Shown here one piece after another: positions 54,406 through 64,000 of a stretch of DNA of 64,000 nucleotides. The position numbers were made by a program, and so were the translations under genes. Each line of letters begins with the position of its first letter. Within the stretch, counting starts at the first letter, position 1. The notes beneath the pieces were generated by a model that was given only the letters and a program-made list of their open reading frames with translations, made no database searches and was not told where the DNA came from. The stretch is from Ochotona curzoniae (lineage: Eukaryota > Chordata > Mammalia > Lagomorpha > Ochotonidae): contig NW_024465751.1 in the NCBI RefSeq assembly GCF_017591425.1, positions 3,968,001 through 4,032,000 of the forward strand, in the 5' to 3' direction.

Positions 54406-56187
54406 AAAAGTTGGGTTTCATCTGGTGTTCTGGAGGACCAGGGTAGATGTGTGACAGACTAGGCTAGGTCTCAGCCCTTACTGAACCATGTGTGAGCTGT
54501 ATGGGGGTATGGAAGAGCCATGGCTGGGTTGAAACATCCAACAGTGAGAACCAGATTGGGTTGAAGGCCAGTCAGGAAAAGCCACTGTTCCTGCTAGGAC
54601 AGGAGGTGAACTGAGTAGGGCTGGCTCATGGACCACTGGTATGCGTGAAATCTGGCGCTGGGAGAATTTCTGATGGAGGAGCCTGGACAACTTCTCTGGC
54701 AGGACACAATCCCTGCAGGTAAGCACAAGAAGCACAATAGGAAGCAGCCCAGAACAGGCAATAGAAATGATCCCACTGGCATACACATGGCATGGGTTGG
54801 AGGCAGACCAGGCTAAATCTGTTCGCATTACCCGCTGGCAAATCCGAGCACCAGAACAGAGTGTGGGTCGAGCCAGGTTTGTTGCGACACATCACGTTAA
54901 GCAATGCCAAGGTGAGATGAGCCGTACCAGATGTGGTTGTAGTAAACAGCACATGTGACAATCAGGGGAAGGAGGCAAAGACTTCAAGGGAATGTGGGCT
55001 CCCCTGCTGGATAACTACTTCCATTGGAAAGCGTGAGTTAGGATGGGGCAGATCAGTCTAGGCAGAGCTATAACACCTGTGGGCCTCATGTGAGCTAGAT
55101 AAGGGAAGGGCTGTGGTGGGCTGACTATTTCGACTGGTACAAGCAAAAATTAGAGTGGGTGAGGGTTGGTTGGGCTTAGCTGCAGCATTAGCTGGCAGAG
55201 GCTGGCACTGGGAGCCAATTCTGTCAAGTCAAATGCCAGAACCACCTGGAGAGTGCATAATCTAGGAGTGGGTGTCGCCTAGAAGGAAAATAGTGGGCAC
55301 CTCCCTCGGGGTTACCACTCTCAGGAAAACCAGGACAGCATGAAAACCAGGATAGGGGAAGGGGTGGCTAGACAAAAGGCACCTGCCAGTAGGTGTATGG
55401 GCTGGATAGTAGGTTGGTTGGATTGAACTAGGCTCCAATGCCCATTGACATGTGTGAGAGCTAAATGGGATGTGAGGCAGACTGGACAAGCCTGCGGTGC
55501 ATACTGGCAAGCATGGGAACCAGCGTAGGGGGCAGAACTGGTTGGGGTTATGGGGAGTCACCCCAACTAAGCTGTAGCTCCCACTGGTTTGGGTGAGGAC
55601 CGAGTACGAAGTGGGTAGGATCAAGCTGGACTACAACACCCGTTGGGTCAAGTGGATGACAGGGCTGGAAACAGAACTGACCAAGCAATAGCAATGACCA
55701 GCATGTGCATAAGCTGATTGGTGTGATGGATGGTGTTGGACTCCGTACTAGCAAAGTCACGCAAGAATCAGGTCTGGGATCATCTCAGATGAAGTTTCTT
55801 TGGAAATCCCTCCAACTGAACTGCTGATCTTAGAACCCTAACCACAAAGAGACTGTCAGCCAGTGGACTCTGAATAGGTTTCATTGCGATTGGAACTGCG
55901 AGATTGGCAGCAATCCAGAATTGTTGAACCCTCATAAATGTTTGAGCAAGACCCTTGGAGTGCGTCTCCTGTTGGGGATCTGGGATGGGTGGGAGGTTGG
56001 GTGGGGTTTTCCCTTTGTAACTCCCCTAACCCAAGATACAGGGAAAAATGATAATATTAGTGTGGAAACAATGGTATTACCTACTCTCACCCTATAGCCC
56101 TTGACCCTTTGTACCCTAATCAACTAAGTAAGATTCTTTAAAAATAATTTAAAAAATAAATTTTATTACCACTAAAAAAAGTTGGGT
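54406..56187 (+). mobile_element. L1, 5'-truncated, with 11-bp target-site duplication
   Basis: Perfect 'aaaagttgggt' at 54406-54416 and 56177-56187 enclose 1,760 bases. Most of it is diverged repeat units with words such as 'ggctggactacaacacccg' and 'cccactggtttgggtgagg', the complement of the units seen in the minus-strand copy at 12736. The last 400 bases align with 15848-16509 ('gagattggcagcaatccaga', 'ggggatctgggatggg') and end in A-rich sequence. No coding domain of ORF2 was recognised, so only the 3' untranslated module was inserted. Confidence 0.88.
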
Positions 56188-56204
56188 ATTTTCTTTGCTC
56201 GCAC

Positions 56205-56345
56205 AACAGTCTTTGACAGATCATCTTATCTTTGCTTTATAGATGATTATTAAAACAGAAACATGCATAGAGAGGTTATGTATATGCCCAGGGTGACACA
56301 ATAAAATCATGTAGCCGACTGGAACTGTGTTCTTAAGCTGGTTCC
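56205..56345 (+). repeat. MIR-type ancient SINE
   Basis: 'tttgctttatagatgattat', 'tgcatagagaggttatgtat', 'atgcccagggtgacacaata' and 'actggaactgtgttctt' follow MIR 'ccattttatagatgagg', 'cagagaggttaagtaact', 'tgcccaaggtcacac'. Confidence 0.65.
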
Positions 56346-56445
56346 TAGACTATTTCCCCTGCCTGTCCTTTGCTTTTTCACCATCAGAGTTTTCCATATT
56401 GAAATATCATATCTTCCACTAAATAATGCTTAAATAATCATTTCA

Positions 56446-56756
56446 AAATATGTACTTATTTGAAAGAAAGTGTTTCAGGGAGAAACATAGAGCGGTAGAA
56501 ACCATTTATCTGCTGGTTCATTCTTTCAGTGGCCACAATGACTGGGGCAGAAGTAAACCATACTGTTCTAGGAGCATGGAAATCCATCTGGATCTCCCAT
56601 ATGGGTGTCTGAGACCTAAGTATTCGGGCCATCATCCCCTGCTTTTCCAGGCACAGTAGCAAGGGACTGGATTGGCAGTAAAGTAGCTGGGATTCAGAGT
56701 GGCATTCATTTGGGATCCCAGCATTGCAGGCACCGTGTCATGATACTGGCCCCTGA
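56446..56756 (-). mobile_element. Old CSINE copy
   Basis: It begins 'atatgtacttatttgaaaga' and shows 'tttatctgctggttcattct', 'atctggatctcccatatggg', 'gcttttccaggcacagtagc', 'gtaaagtagctgggattcag' and 'catttgggatcccagcattg'. It ends 'gtcatgatactggcccc'. Confidence 0.85.
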
Positions 56757-57204
56757 GTAACCAGTATTTGAAGGATTTTGTGACTGCTTCTGATTTACAG
56801 CCTGGAACAGCAAGCTTCTCCCTTCTGTCCTTTGGCTCAACATTCATTCTCTTCCTCTCTGGAAAACTCATCTCATAGGACCTCTGGCCCTAGAAAGCCT
56901 TCCATCTGGCATGCCTCGTGTAGAGGCAGATGATTGGCTGGTCCATTTATATATTTTTTTCTTGTCCATCTTCACTGCCTATCCACTCACCCAGCTGCCC
57001 ATAGAACCTTTGGGCTCCGTGGTTCCTGCAGGAGTCCTGTCCTCGGGAGTCCATGTGCACTGGAGCCTGTCTCGAGGTGACCCTTCATCCATGTGAAGTG
57101 AATGCAGTCAGTCACTCCGCATCTTGCTGCCTTTACTCACTCTGGGCAGTGTCTGCTTTTAATAGCATCTGAAAGGGAGGGGCAAAGAGCAGGAAGTAGA
57201 ACTT
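56757..57204. other. No recognised feature
   Basis: Unique-looking sequence; nothing identified. Confidence 0.45.
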
Positions 57205-57374
57205 GAGTTTTCAGCAATATTACGGCTCACTTAAGTAGCAGACTGATGGATTACAACTTGGTTATGAAGGACTATACTGTTGTAACAATATGGGGAAATA
57301 GTCAGGGGGTGGGAATTTGGGTGAGGAGGGAATCCCAGATCACACATAATTGTACCATAAAATTAAAAAAAAAA
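57205..57374 (+). mobile_element. L1 3' end, short 5'-truncated copy
   Basis: It ends 'gggggtgggaatttgggtga', 'ggagggaatcccagatcaca', 'attgtaccataaaattaaaa'. The G-rich run followed by 'attgtaccataaaatt' is the layout of lagomorph L1 3' ends and the mirror of the tails at 9815 and 48118. Confidence 0.75.
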
Positions 57375-58351
57375 TGTTGAGTTTTTCAGTTCTGCTCCTC
57401 CTCAGCTGCTTCGGGCAAGCATTAAAGAAGGAGTCCATCATGGCCTCGTCTCTGACAGTGGGTGAGGCAAGCATCTCTGGTGGTAGCAGTTCCTTTGGAA
57501 TGATTGCATATTATTTTTCCTCAGTGTCCCCTTGTAAGCAGGATGGGGTAGCAGTTGAGATTGTGGGGAGCCCTGAACTTTTCCACAATTTGGAGAAGTT
57601 TAACATTTGGTAGCCAGGCTTTAATGAAATCATAGGGGCCTGGAAGTGTTTGTGGAAGTGAATATCACCTCCTGCTCTGTAAGTGGAGCCTTTGACTGCT
57701 TCATAAAGATGTGAATGAAACAATTTATTCACTCCCTTAATTCACATCATTCATTGCTGTCTGTCAGTGTCATTCGTTTGTCAGGGTTACTTTTCATCTC
57801 CTGTTCTCTCTTTCCCTCATGTGTGCTCTCACCGAGTACTCCTGTTGGGGTGAGGGCAGACACTGCAAGTTCTGTAGACATCCCCACCTCAGACCTTTTG
57901 TTTTTCTTTCTGGGTGGCATGAGGAGGACATAGAGATGACTTTCTGCAGATCTGTTCCTTTAGTGAGAACAGTGGATTGTGAAGTAGAGGTGTGTGGACG
58001 CAGAGATGAGTGACTGATGAGCAAGGGACTGGTCGACGTCTGTCTTATATTACTACCTGGAAGGCATCTTCTTGGAACACACCCTGTAGCAATTGTCAGC
58101 TTCTGGCACTAACATTTTACTGTAGCTGTCAATCCTGGTATCTTCTTGGTTTTCCCAAAACTAGTAGAATCTGATATTCACATTCTAAGAGCATTCTGTC
58201 ATGTTCCTATTTACATACCAGTTTTCCCCATTTTTGGCTCACAGGGTATGTGAGCATTTACAAGAGTCTAAGATTCATTTTTAGCTGCAGCAGAGGCAAG
58301 CCTCAGGGGAAAGTCAAGATAACTGGATCCCTGACATGTTAACTTGGCAAC
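57375..58351. other. No repeat recognised; possibly 3' of candidate exon
   Basis: If the exon-like frame at 58352-58587 were a terminal exon on the minus strand, this would be its 3' UTR. A minus-strand AATAAA lies at 57724-57729, about 620 bases beyond the stop. No other support for transcription. Confidence 0.35.
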
Positions 58352-58587
58352 TCATCTTTTCTGTTCCTTAGCCTGCAAATTGTTCTTTGGTTTCAGATGA
58401 GTAGCTTCTATTTGTCGTTGTTTTTGGAGTGATTCATTGTAGGCATCAAGAACCTGTATAATCCCTATTTCCTTCATCTCAAGCCACATATCATTGGCTT
58501 GAAAGCATATCAAAGTGACTAAAATTGCTTGTGCAAATCCTGACACAAGGATTGTGTTAAATGCAGCATTTGTAGCATTTGAAGCAT
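58352..58587 (-). CDS. Candidate coding exon or retrocopy fragment, unknown protein
   Basis: On the minus strand, 'gctgacctgtctccttgcag' ends at 58588 and forms a good acceptor with a pyrimidine tract and a possible branch site. After it, 77 codons stay open and end with TGA at 58354-58352. The frame has an N-A-T sequon near residue 4, a hydrophobic stretch at residues 10-29 (a plausible membrane segment), and a K/E/Q-rich helix at 36-78 containing 'NESLQKQRQ'. There is no GT donor at the end ('gaaaagatgagt'), so it would be a terminal exon or a decayed copy. I do not recognise the protein. Chance remains possible at this length. Confidence 0.3.
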
Positions 58588-58641
58588 CTGCAAGGAGACA
58601 GGTCAGCAGTGGCTTGAGATGGGTGGAAATGGTTTGATTTT

Positions 58642-58912
58642 TTTTTTAATTCATTTATTTTTATTTGGAAGGCAGATCAGAGTTCCAGAAAACAGGACAG
58701 AAAGATCTTCCACCCACTGGCCCACCCCCAAAATGACTGCAGTAGCTGATCTGAAGCCAGGTGCCAGGAGCTTCTTCTGGGTCTCACGTGGGTGCAGAGT
58801 CCCAAGACCTTGCGCCATCCTCTACTGCTTTCCCAGGCCACGAGCAGGGAACTAGATGGGAAATGGAACAACCAGGATACAAGCCAACAGCCGTATGGCA
58901 TCAGTACCATCT
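58642..58912 (-). mobile_element. CSINE copy
   Basis: It starts with a T-run and 'taattcatttatttttattt', then 'agaaagatcttccacccact', 'gctgatctgaagccaggtgc', 'tctactgctttcccaggcca' and 'caaccaggatacaagcc' (decayed B box). It ends near 'ggcatcagtaccatc'. Intermediate to old. Confidence 0.87.
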
Positions 58913-59409
58913 AGACTATAATATTACCTTCCTTTTTAAAAAATTATGAACTCTAAAGTCCAACCCCAGGAGTTTTTGATAAAGGAATTTATAGCCTGGT
59001 AGTATAGTGAAACATATAAAGTAAATTGAAAATTCAACTCTTGTGATCACCTTTAGATAGATAACCATTCTGTGTGTCATCATTTCTTAGAGAATGGTGT
59101 GTTTGGAGCTGTGAACTATTGGCTTAGGGTTAGAGTTTTAATATACAGCTCCAGGTTTTAACCTCCTTTTCCTTTTAAAGTTGAAAAGTCTACAAGGTAG
59201 TTGCCTCTTAAGAATTTTGGATCTTCCCTTATATATCCTGCATTTGGGATATCCTCTGTGGAAATAAATCTTAAAGATTATCCACATGTAAACATACCAG
59301 GCATACTTTATAAAATGTTTGGAAAATACAAAACAGATAAGGAAAAGCTCACCCTGTTCTCACTAGGAACATAGAGATGCTTTTTCTTTGCATATGTTTG
59401 CATAATAGT
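58913..59409. other. No recognised feature
   Basis: AT-rich, unique-looking sequence with no gene or assignable repeat. Confidence 0.45.
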
Positions 59410-59550
59410 GTTAGTTTTGTATGCTCTTTCTTCTTATTCATTACAACACAAGTATTTTCATATGTTACATGCTCTTAGTATCATTTTAATAGCTGCACAT
59501 AACCTTAGTGTGTATAATTTATCTGACTGTCCCTTCACTGGACATTGTTA
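59410..59550. mobile_element. Possible ancient L1M/LINE remnant
   Basis: 'cattttaatagctgcacata', 'gtgtataatttatctgactg' and 'tcccttcactggacattgtt' resemble an L1M block with 'taatagctgcatagtattcc', 'ataatttatttaacc' and 'cctattgatggacatt'. Match by eye only. Confidence 0.45.
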
Positions 59551-61044
59551 CATCCTTTTCTTTCCTCTGTTCTTTCTTCTCTCTCTCTCTCTTCCTCTCT
59601 CTGTCTCTCTCTCGCTTCCCTATATGATGCTATGGTGACACACTTTGTGCTACCCAGATTCCTGGGCTTCACAGGTGTCATGCTGTTCTCCTCATCCCTG
59701 TGTAGCTTTGCCACATGTGTTTTAAGCCCATTGAGTGCATAGTTTGCTTCCCAGCTGTCTCTGGGTTCTCCACTCTGCCCTGTTTTGCTCTCTGAAGGGG
59801 GAGTTCAACAGGTATTTGCAGACTTCTGATTGTCCAACTGCCCACCCACCCTCCTGCATCTCTTGGTCCTGGAGATGAGATGCACAAGAGCTCTGTAAGT
59901 ACACAATGACAGGTGGGAGGTAAGACCTTAAAACATGTCCTGAGGAGGATTCACAGTGTGGTTATACCCGTCAGAGGGCTTTGTGTCAGAGGACACAGAA
60001 ACAACCTTTCTTGCAGTTGTTTTAACAGAGGTAGTTTAACAAGCTGTTGTGAAAACAAAATTATCCTGGTTCCTTAAATACTGTGGACAGGTGCTCTTGA
60101 ATTAGATCCTAGAACCAAAAGGATTAGAAATGCATAACAATCCCATCTTAATTTTAAAAAAATAAAGAAAACTAAAACAAGCAACAGAGAATTGCGATGA
60201 AGTCTAAGTGGCTTCCAGTGCCATTGAGGCCATGGCTTCCCATGCTTGCATAAATTACAAGTGCCTTGGAGCTCTGATGGGGTGTGGTTGTGTGGCTGGA
60301 GCACTTCCAAGGGAGGGTGCTGTGGGGTGATGGTACAGAAGCAGGACAAGAACAATGCTGCCCTGCGGTGCTGGAGAGTGGCCCCTCCTCTGTGTGCTTG
60401 CCTGGTGGAGTGCCTGTGCAACTGACCACAGGAGGCATGTCACGGAGGAGGACCTGGCAGGGGCACAGCCATCACAGGGCCCTCCTGGGGCAGGAGAGCA
60501 TGTGCAACAGCAGGTCAGTTTAACAAACCTCACCTGGGTCCCTGTGAATACCTGGCTGATCGTGAAGGGCTGAGGGGCCAACGCAGACAAACCAGGCATA
60601 CCAAACTACATTTGTTCTGTTAAACACAGATAACCAAAGGTATCTGTAAAACATGTCATAATTGTGGCCTTTGACATAATCTAAGAATTCCTGTCTTGTA
60701 AAAGAGAAATTCATTTGCAGACTGTTTAGGAAACTTGCCCACACAACTGGACATTCACCTTGACCCTTAGAATTTATGTCCTCATCACCATATTAAACAA
60801 AAAATGTCTGCCTAAAGATCCCCCAAAACCTTTTATCTTCCTTGTCAGGATGGACGATGCACAGTCGGCAAGACAGACAGACAGATGGGTAGAACACGCA
60901 GCATTGTTCGTACAGGAGAGTAGGACTGGTGATGATTGTTCGACTTGTGAAGGCCTTGCTTGTCTGGCCTGTCTTACCTGTTAAGACCTACAGTGTCTAC
61001 CAGGTTGCCCTTGGAGCTGTGCTTCCATCCTCCCCACTTTCATC
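59551..61044. other. 1.5 kb of unique-looking sequence, no gene
   Basis: A TC-rich low-complexity tract lies at about 59576-59612. Frames of 72-115 codons between 60074 and 60744 overlap each other on both strands and show no domain. Confidence 0.4.
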
Positions 61045-61135
61045 TGTCTGACCAGTATTTACTTATTGTGGGCATTGTGCTATGGGTAGGGAATATACAA
61101 AGAGGTATGAATTTCAGTCCTTGCAAGTCTTAGCA
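61045..61135 (-). repeat. MIR/L2-like fragment
   Basis: 'cagtatttacttattgtggg', 'cattgtgctatgggtaggga' and 'atatacaaagaggtatgaat' recall 'aatatttattgagcacctac', 'gcactgtgctaggcgctggg' and 'atacaa' of MIR/L2 repeats. Confidence 0.45.
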
Positions 61136-62099
61136 CTTACACAGTCAGCCTTGTTCTATTAGAATTAATTCTTCCTGTGTTCCTTCTGGTTCCATGACAG
61201 TACTGTTCATTGCCATGATGCAATGTTGTTATTAGTTCATGTCCCTCTTTGACCCTTGCAGGTCTTCAGATGCTTGGCCTCCTGCTCTGAAGGTCTGTTT
61301 CCTTGCTTGTGAACTGGTGCCTGGGTGTGTGTTTCCAGAGTACAAGACCTTTGGCTGCCTCTCCTCATTTTAGAGCTGTGAGCCCTCAGACATTAACACT
61401 GTTGGCTCATTTGTGCATTTGTATGGGCAGTTCCAAACTGATTTAACTGTGGTGAATAGATCAGACACTGAATCCAGATTTTCCGGCTCTGTCTTGGTGC
61501 AAATACCAGAGTGTGATGTTGACTTAGAGAGCACTGGCCAAGCACCAAGCACCATCAGTGATTTCACTCAATAACTGCTGATGGAACTCTTCGCGCAAAG
61601 GACAGCAGAGTAATGATGCAGCTTGCTCAACAGGATTAAAAACTCAGAAATTTTGCCATGTAGATGCGTTAAGTAGCCCTAGTGCCCTCAGTGTACTTAC
61701 AGGATTCCTGTTAAGACATTGTGACTCAATTTTGTGAGTGTTGTTTTTATTGTATTTGTTTTTATTGTATATCAAACTAAATGTTTTTAAATTGAATCTC
61801 ATCTATGAAAATACTTTAGAAAGTATGACATTAAAAAATTATCTTTGAATAAGAATTTTCCATTAATGTTTTGGAAGACCCCAAGTAAGCATGGACTTTA
61901 AATGCTTTCCTACCAAAATAAAATTACCTTTGAATTCCATTCTCAGGCACTCCTTTGAAGTCCCCTCAGACAGGATCAGATAAGTGACACTGAAATGAAT
62001 GCCAGCATTGTTTAGTTGTGAAGAGTTTTGAGGCTGCTTGTATCAGCTTTTTATTACAGTCCTATTTCCATTCCTTGTTAGGCTTTCCAGTAAACACAG
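61136..62099. other. No recognised feature
   Basis: Unique-looking, AT-rich towards 61740-61900; nothing identified. Confidence 0.45.
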
Positions 62100-62250
62100 T
62101 GATATATTCTGGTGCCCTGGTTTCTAAAACTTACTGTGTTCTTTGATCCTGTGACACCTTGAGCAGAAACTCTGATCCCTAGGCCCTTATTTTCCTCATG
62201 GTGTAAGTGAGATATTAATTCAACCTGCTAAAATTGTTAGAAGGATCGAA
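62100..62250 (+). repeat. MIR-type ancient SINE
   Basis: 'gatcctgtgacaccttgagc', 'aggcccttattttcctcatg', 'gtgtaagtgagatatta' and 'gttagaaggatcgaaagg' follow MIR 'tgtgtgaccttgggcaag', 'cctcagtttcctcatctgtaaaatg' and 'gttgtgaggattaaatg'. Confidence 0.6.
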
Positions 62251-63029
62251 AGGAGCAATCTCCTGGTTTTTTTTTTTTGTTGTTGTTGTTGTTTTTGCTG
62301 GTACAATGCCTGCTTGGCAAATGTTATTTGATAACCTAAATAATAATTATTTCAGAAACCTGTCATTTTCTGGCTTAGGACAGATATCAAGCTCTGGCTT
62401 TCTATTTTTTATTCAATTTTAATTAATATTTGGGGTTTTAGTATTTTTATAGCAGAAACAAATTATTATAAATTCTTAGCAAAAAAAAAATCCAGGCAGA
62501 AAACTTTCCACAGTGATGTGCATAAACAAAATTTCATATTTTTAAAGAGAGTCTGGCTTTTGTCTGTGGAAGAGAAAAGCTGATAACAGCTTTATTCTAG
62601 CTATATTTGGGTGCCAGATTGAAAATGATCATGGATGACTTCCCAGAACTTTCAGAAAAACCAACCAGTTGTGCTTCTTTGATTTTCCAAATTTGTTAAG
62701 GTTATAATAAGTTGGGTATTTTAGCTGAAACATATGATGATTCTTCAATAATAAAAACAAAAATCTTAGAAGATGGCTCTTGAACAAATATGTCCATAAT
62801 TAACATTTTTTGATTTAATTTAGACTACCACAAATGCTGTTAGATAACTTGAATTTCTTTTATTCCTGAAATTTTGTGTTCACTGTTGCCTGCAAGTATG
62901 CACCAAATTAGTTTAAAAAAAATAGATGCTTTAGCAATCCTTTAGTATTCTGTGTGTATTTGTTTGTGTTAGTGGAAATTCTACAAGAAAGATATAATTA
63001 TTTATAAAGTGCATCCTAGGAGACTTATT
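62251..63029. other. Unique-looking AT-rich sequence, no gene
   Basis: A T10 run and (GTT)n stretch lie at about 62268-62295. Bases 62480-62900 have the dense AT-rich texture often seen in conserved non-coding DNA, but no alignment is available. Confidence 0.4.
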
Positions 63030-63290
63030 TTTGGTGCAATGGACAAGTCTCTTGGGTTACCCACGTCTCAAGTGCCTGGATTTCAGTCCTGGCTCCACTT
63101 CCCAGTCTAACTTCCTGTTGATGTGCACCCTGGGAGGTAGCGAGCAACATGTAAGTACTTAGGTTGTCACTACCCAAATGAGAGACCAGGCTCCTGGCTT
63201 CAGCCTGTTGTGGACATTTAGGGGAATGAAAAGCAGATGGAAAGATTTTCCCTAGCTATCTGTCTCTTGTGAAAAAATGAAAAGAAAAAT
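63030..63290 (+). mobile_element. Old CSINE copy
   Basis: It contains 'tctcaagtgcctggatttca', 'gtcctggctccacttcccag', 'cttcctgttgatgtgcaccc', 'tgggaggtagcgagcaacat' and 'ggctcctggcttcagcctgt'. The tail is degraded. Oldest C-repeat layer, similar to the copy at 3176. Confidence 0.83.
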
Positions 63291-64000
63291 AGCACATAAA
63301 ATGTTTTAAATAAAATCTGTTTATTTTATTTAAACACCTTGCCTTTCATGCTTGCTGTAGGGGAATGAGTGTGGATTGCTAAGCCTTACTTTTCTCTTTG
63401 GTCATGTGTTTCCTAAAGTAATTAATTCCAAATTTTGCTGTCAAGGAAGATTGTGCTGCTAAAGGAATACTAGAACACTACTTGTTAAGATAGAGAACTT
63501 TCTTGAATCTTGAGTAGGAATGGTGGGCAGTGTTTCAGTTCTTCCACAGGTACAAGCACTAATCTTTTTAGGAAGCCACTCATTCATGACATTTCTGTGT
63601 GTGTAAGGAGACTAAATGATACAAGGCATTTGACTGCTAAGGAGATTGCATTTTCTTTATGGGAAGAGGAGGAAATCAGGAATGGTATTTTCGCTTCTTT
63701 GCACCTCTGTCAGTGGTTGCTGAGATCCAACTGACTGCATTGCTGAATTACTCTTCCTTGCCAGAGGCCGCATCTTACCTCACTGTCTGTGTGGTCACAG
63801 TGGTTCATTGTCACTGGTTCCCAAACATAAACCAAAGGAAGCCATTGGTCTTGTTGAGTGCTGACACGCATCTAGATAGATTTTGGCTGTATCTGGGCTC
63901 ATTCTTTTTGGATCTCAGTCCCAGCCGCACAGTGCCTGCTCTTCATAAAAACAGATTGACTTCCTTCCCCCACTTAAAATCTTGAGTTTCCTGTTGTTTT
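63291..64000. other. No recognised feature to window end
   Basis: Unique-looking sequence. Frames of 74 and 108 codons between 63510 and 63985 have no domain or splice evidence. Confidence 0.4.

Noticed and set aside
60074..60744. Possible LTR or gene segment suggested by overlapping frames
   Set aside because: I could not find LTR ends (TG...CA with a polyadenylation signal), a primer-binding site or any matching protein, so it was left as unique-looking sequence.
1..64000. CRISPR array, operon, prophage or bacterial-type system
   Set aside because: Base composition, SINEs, L1s and MIRs show vertebrate nuclear DNA. The only regularly spaced repeats are microsatellites and L1-internal units.

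Overview
This is about 64 kb of vertebrate nuclear DNA, almost certainly from a lagomorph and most probably a pika (Ochotona). The evidence is the dominant repeat: about 30 copies of a tRNA-derived SINE of the lagomorph C-repeat (CSINE) type. The youngest copies keep an A box, a B box reading GGTTCTAATCC, the block 'gggatcccatatgggc' and a tail of 'ccaataaaaataaa'. That variant fits my memory of pika better than rabbit, but I could not search to confirm it. Older mammal-wide repeats (MIR, L2, MER5A, L1M-like) lie underneath, as expected of a placental mammal.

No protein-coding gene is convincingly present. No open frame exceeds about 170 codons. The longest ones run across SINEs, L1 UTRs or low-complexity sequence. 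No CpG island, rRNA, tRNA gene or CRISPR array was seen. The window reads as intergenic or deep intronic DNA. The one stretch that looks like an exon is on the minus strand at 58352-58587. It has a good splice acceptor, 77 open codons, a hydrophobic segment followed by a charged helix, and a stop, but I do not recognise the protein.

Layout. 1-9 kb: SINE-rich, with three consecutive minus-strand SINEs at 1753-2826 and an old DNA-element remnant near 7.7 kb. 9.8-16.5 kb: L1-derived, with a minus-strand L1 3' region made of diverged 60-80 bp repeats (about 12.74-15.4 kb) facing a plus-strand copy of the same family (15.85-16.5 kb). 17-34 kb: mostly unique-looking DNA with scattered SINE, MIR, L2 and MER5A pieces. 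34.8-48 kb: MER5A, several young SINEs with clear target-site duplications, an L2 split by a SINE, a MER5A split by a SINE, a 54-bp perfect direct repeat whose first copy sits inside a (TA)n tract, and a (GT)25 tract. 48.1-49.8 kb: a compact L1 with both ends and an 11-bp target-site duplication but lacking nearly all coding sequence. 54.4-56.2 kb: a 5'-truncated L1 with an 11-bp target-site duplication. 57-64 kb: one L1 tail, the candidate exon, old SINEs and unique-looking sequence.

The elements show a layered history. MIR, L2, MER5A and L1M-like remnants came first, then old diverged CSINEs and the L1s with repeat-rich 3' regions, and finally a young CSINE subfamily (2171, 24469, 35716, 41822) with sharp target-site duplications. 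I found no new multi-gene system. The most novel-looking items are the internally deleted L1, the duplicated 54-mer in the TA tract, the repeat-structured L1 3' module and the orphan exon-like frame. Repeat family names come from remembered consensus sequences; boundaries without target-site duplications are accurate to about 10-30 bases.
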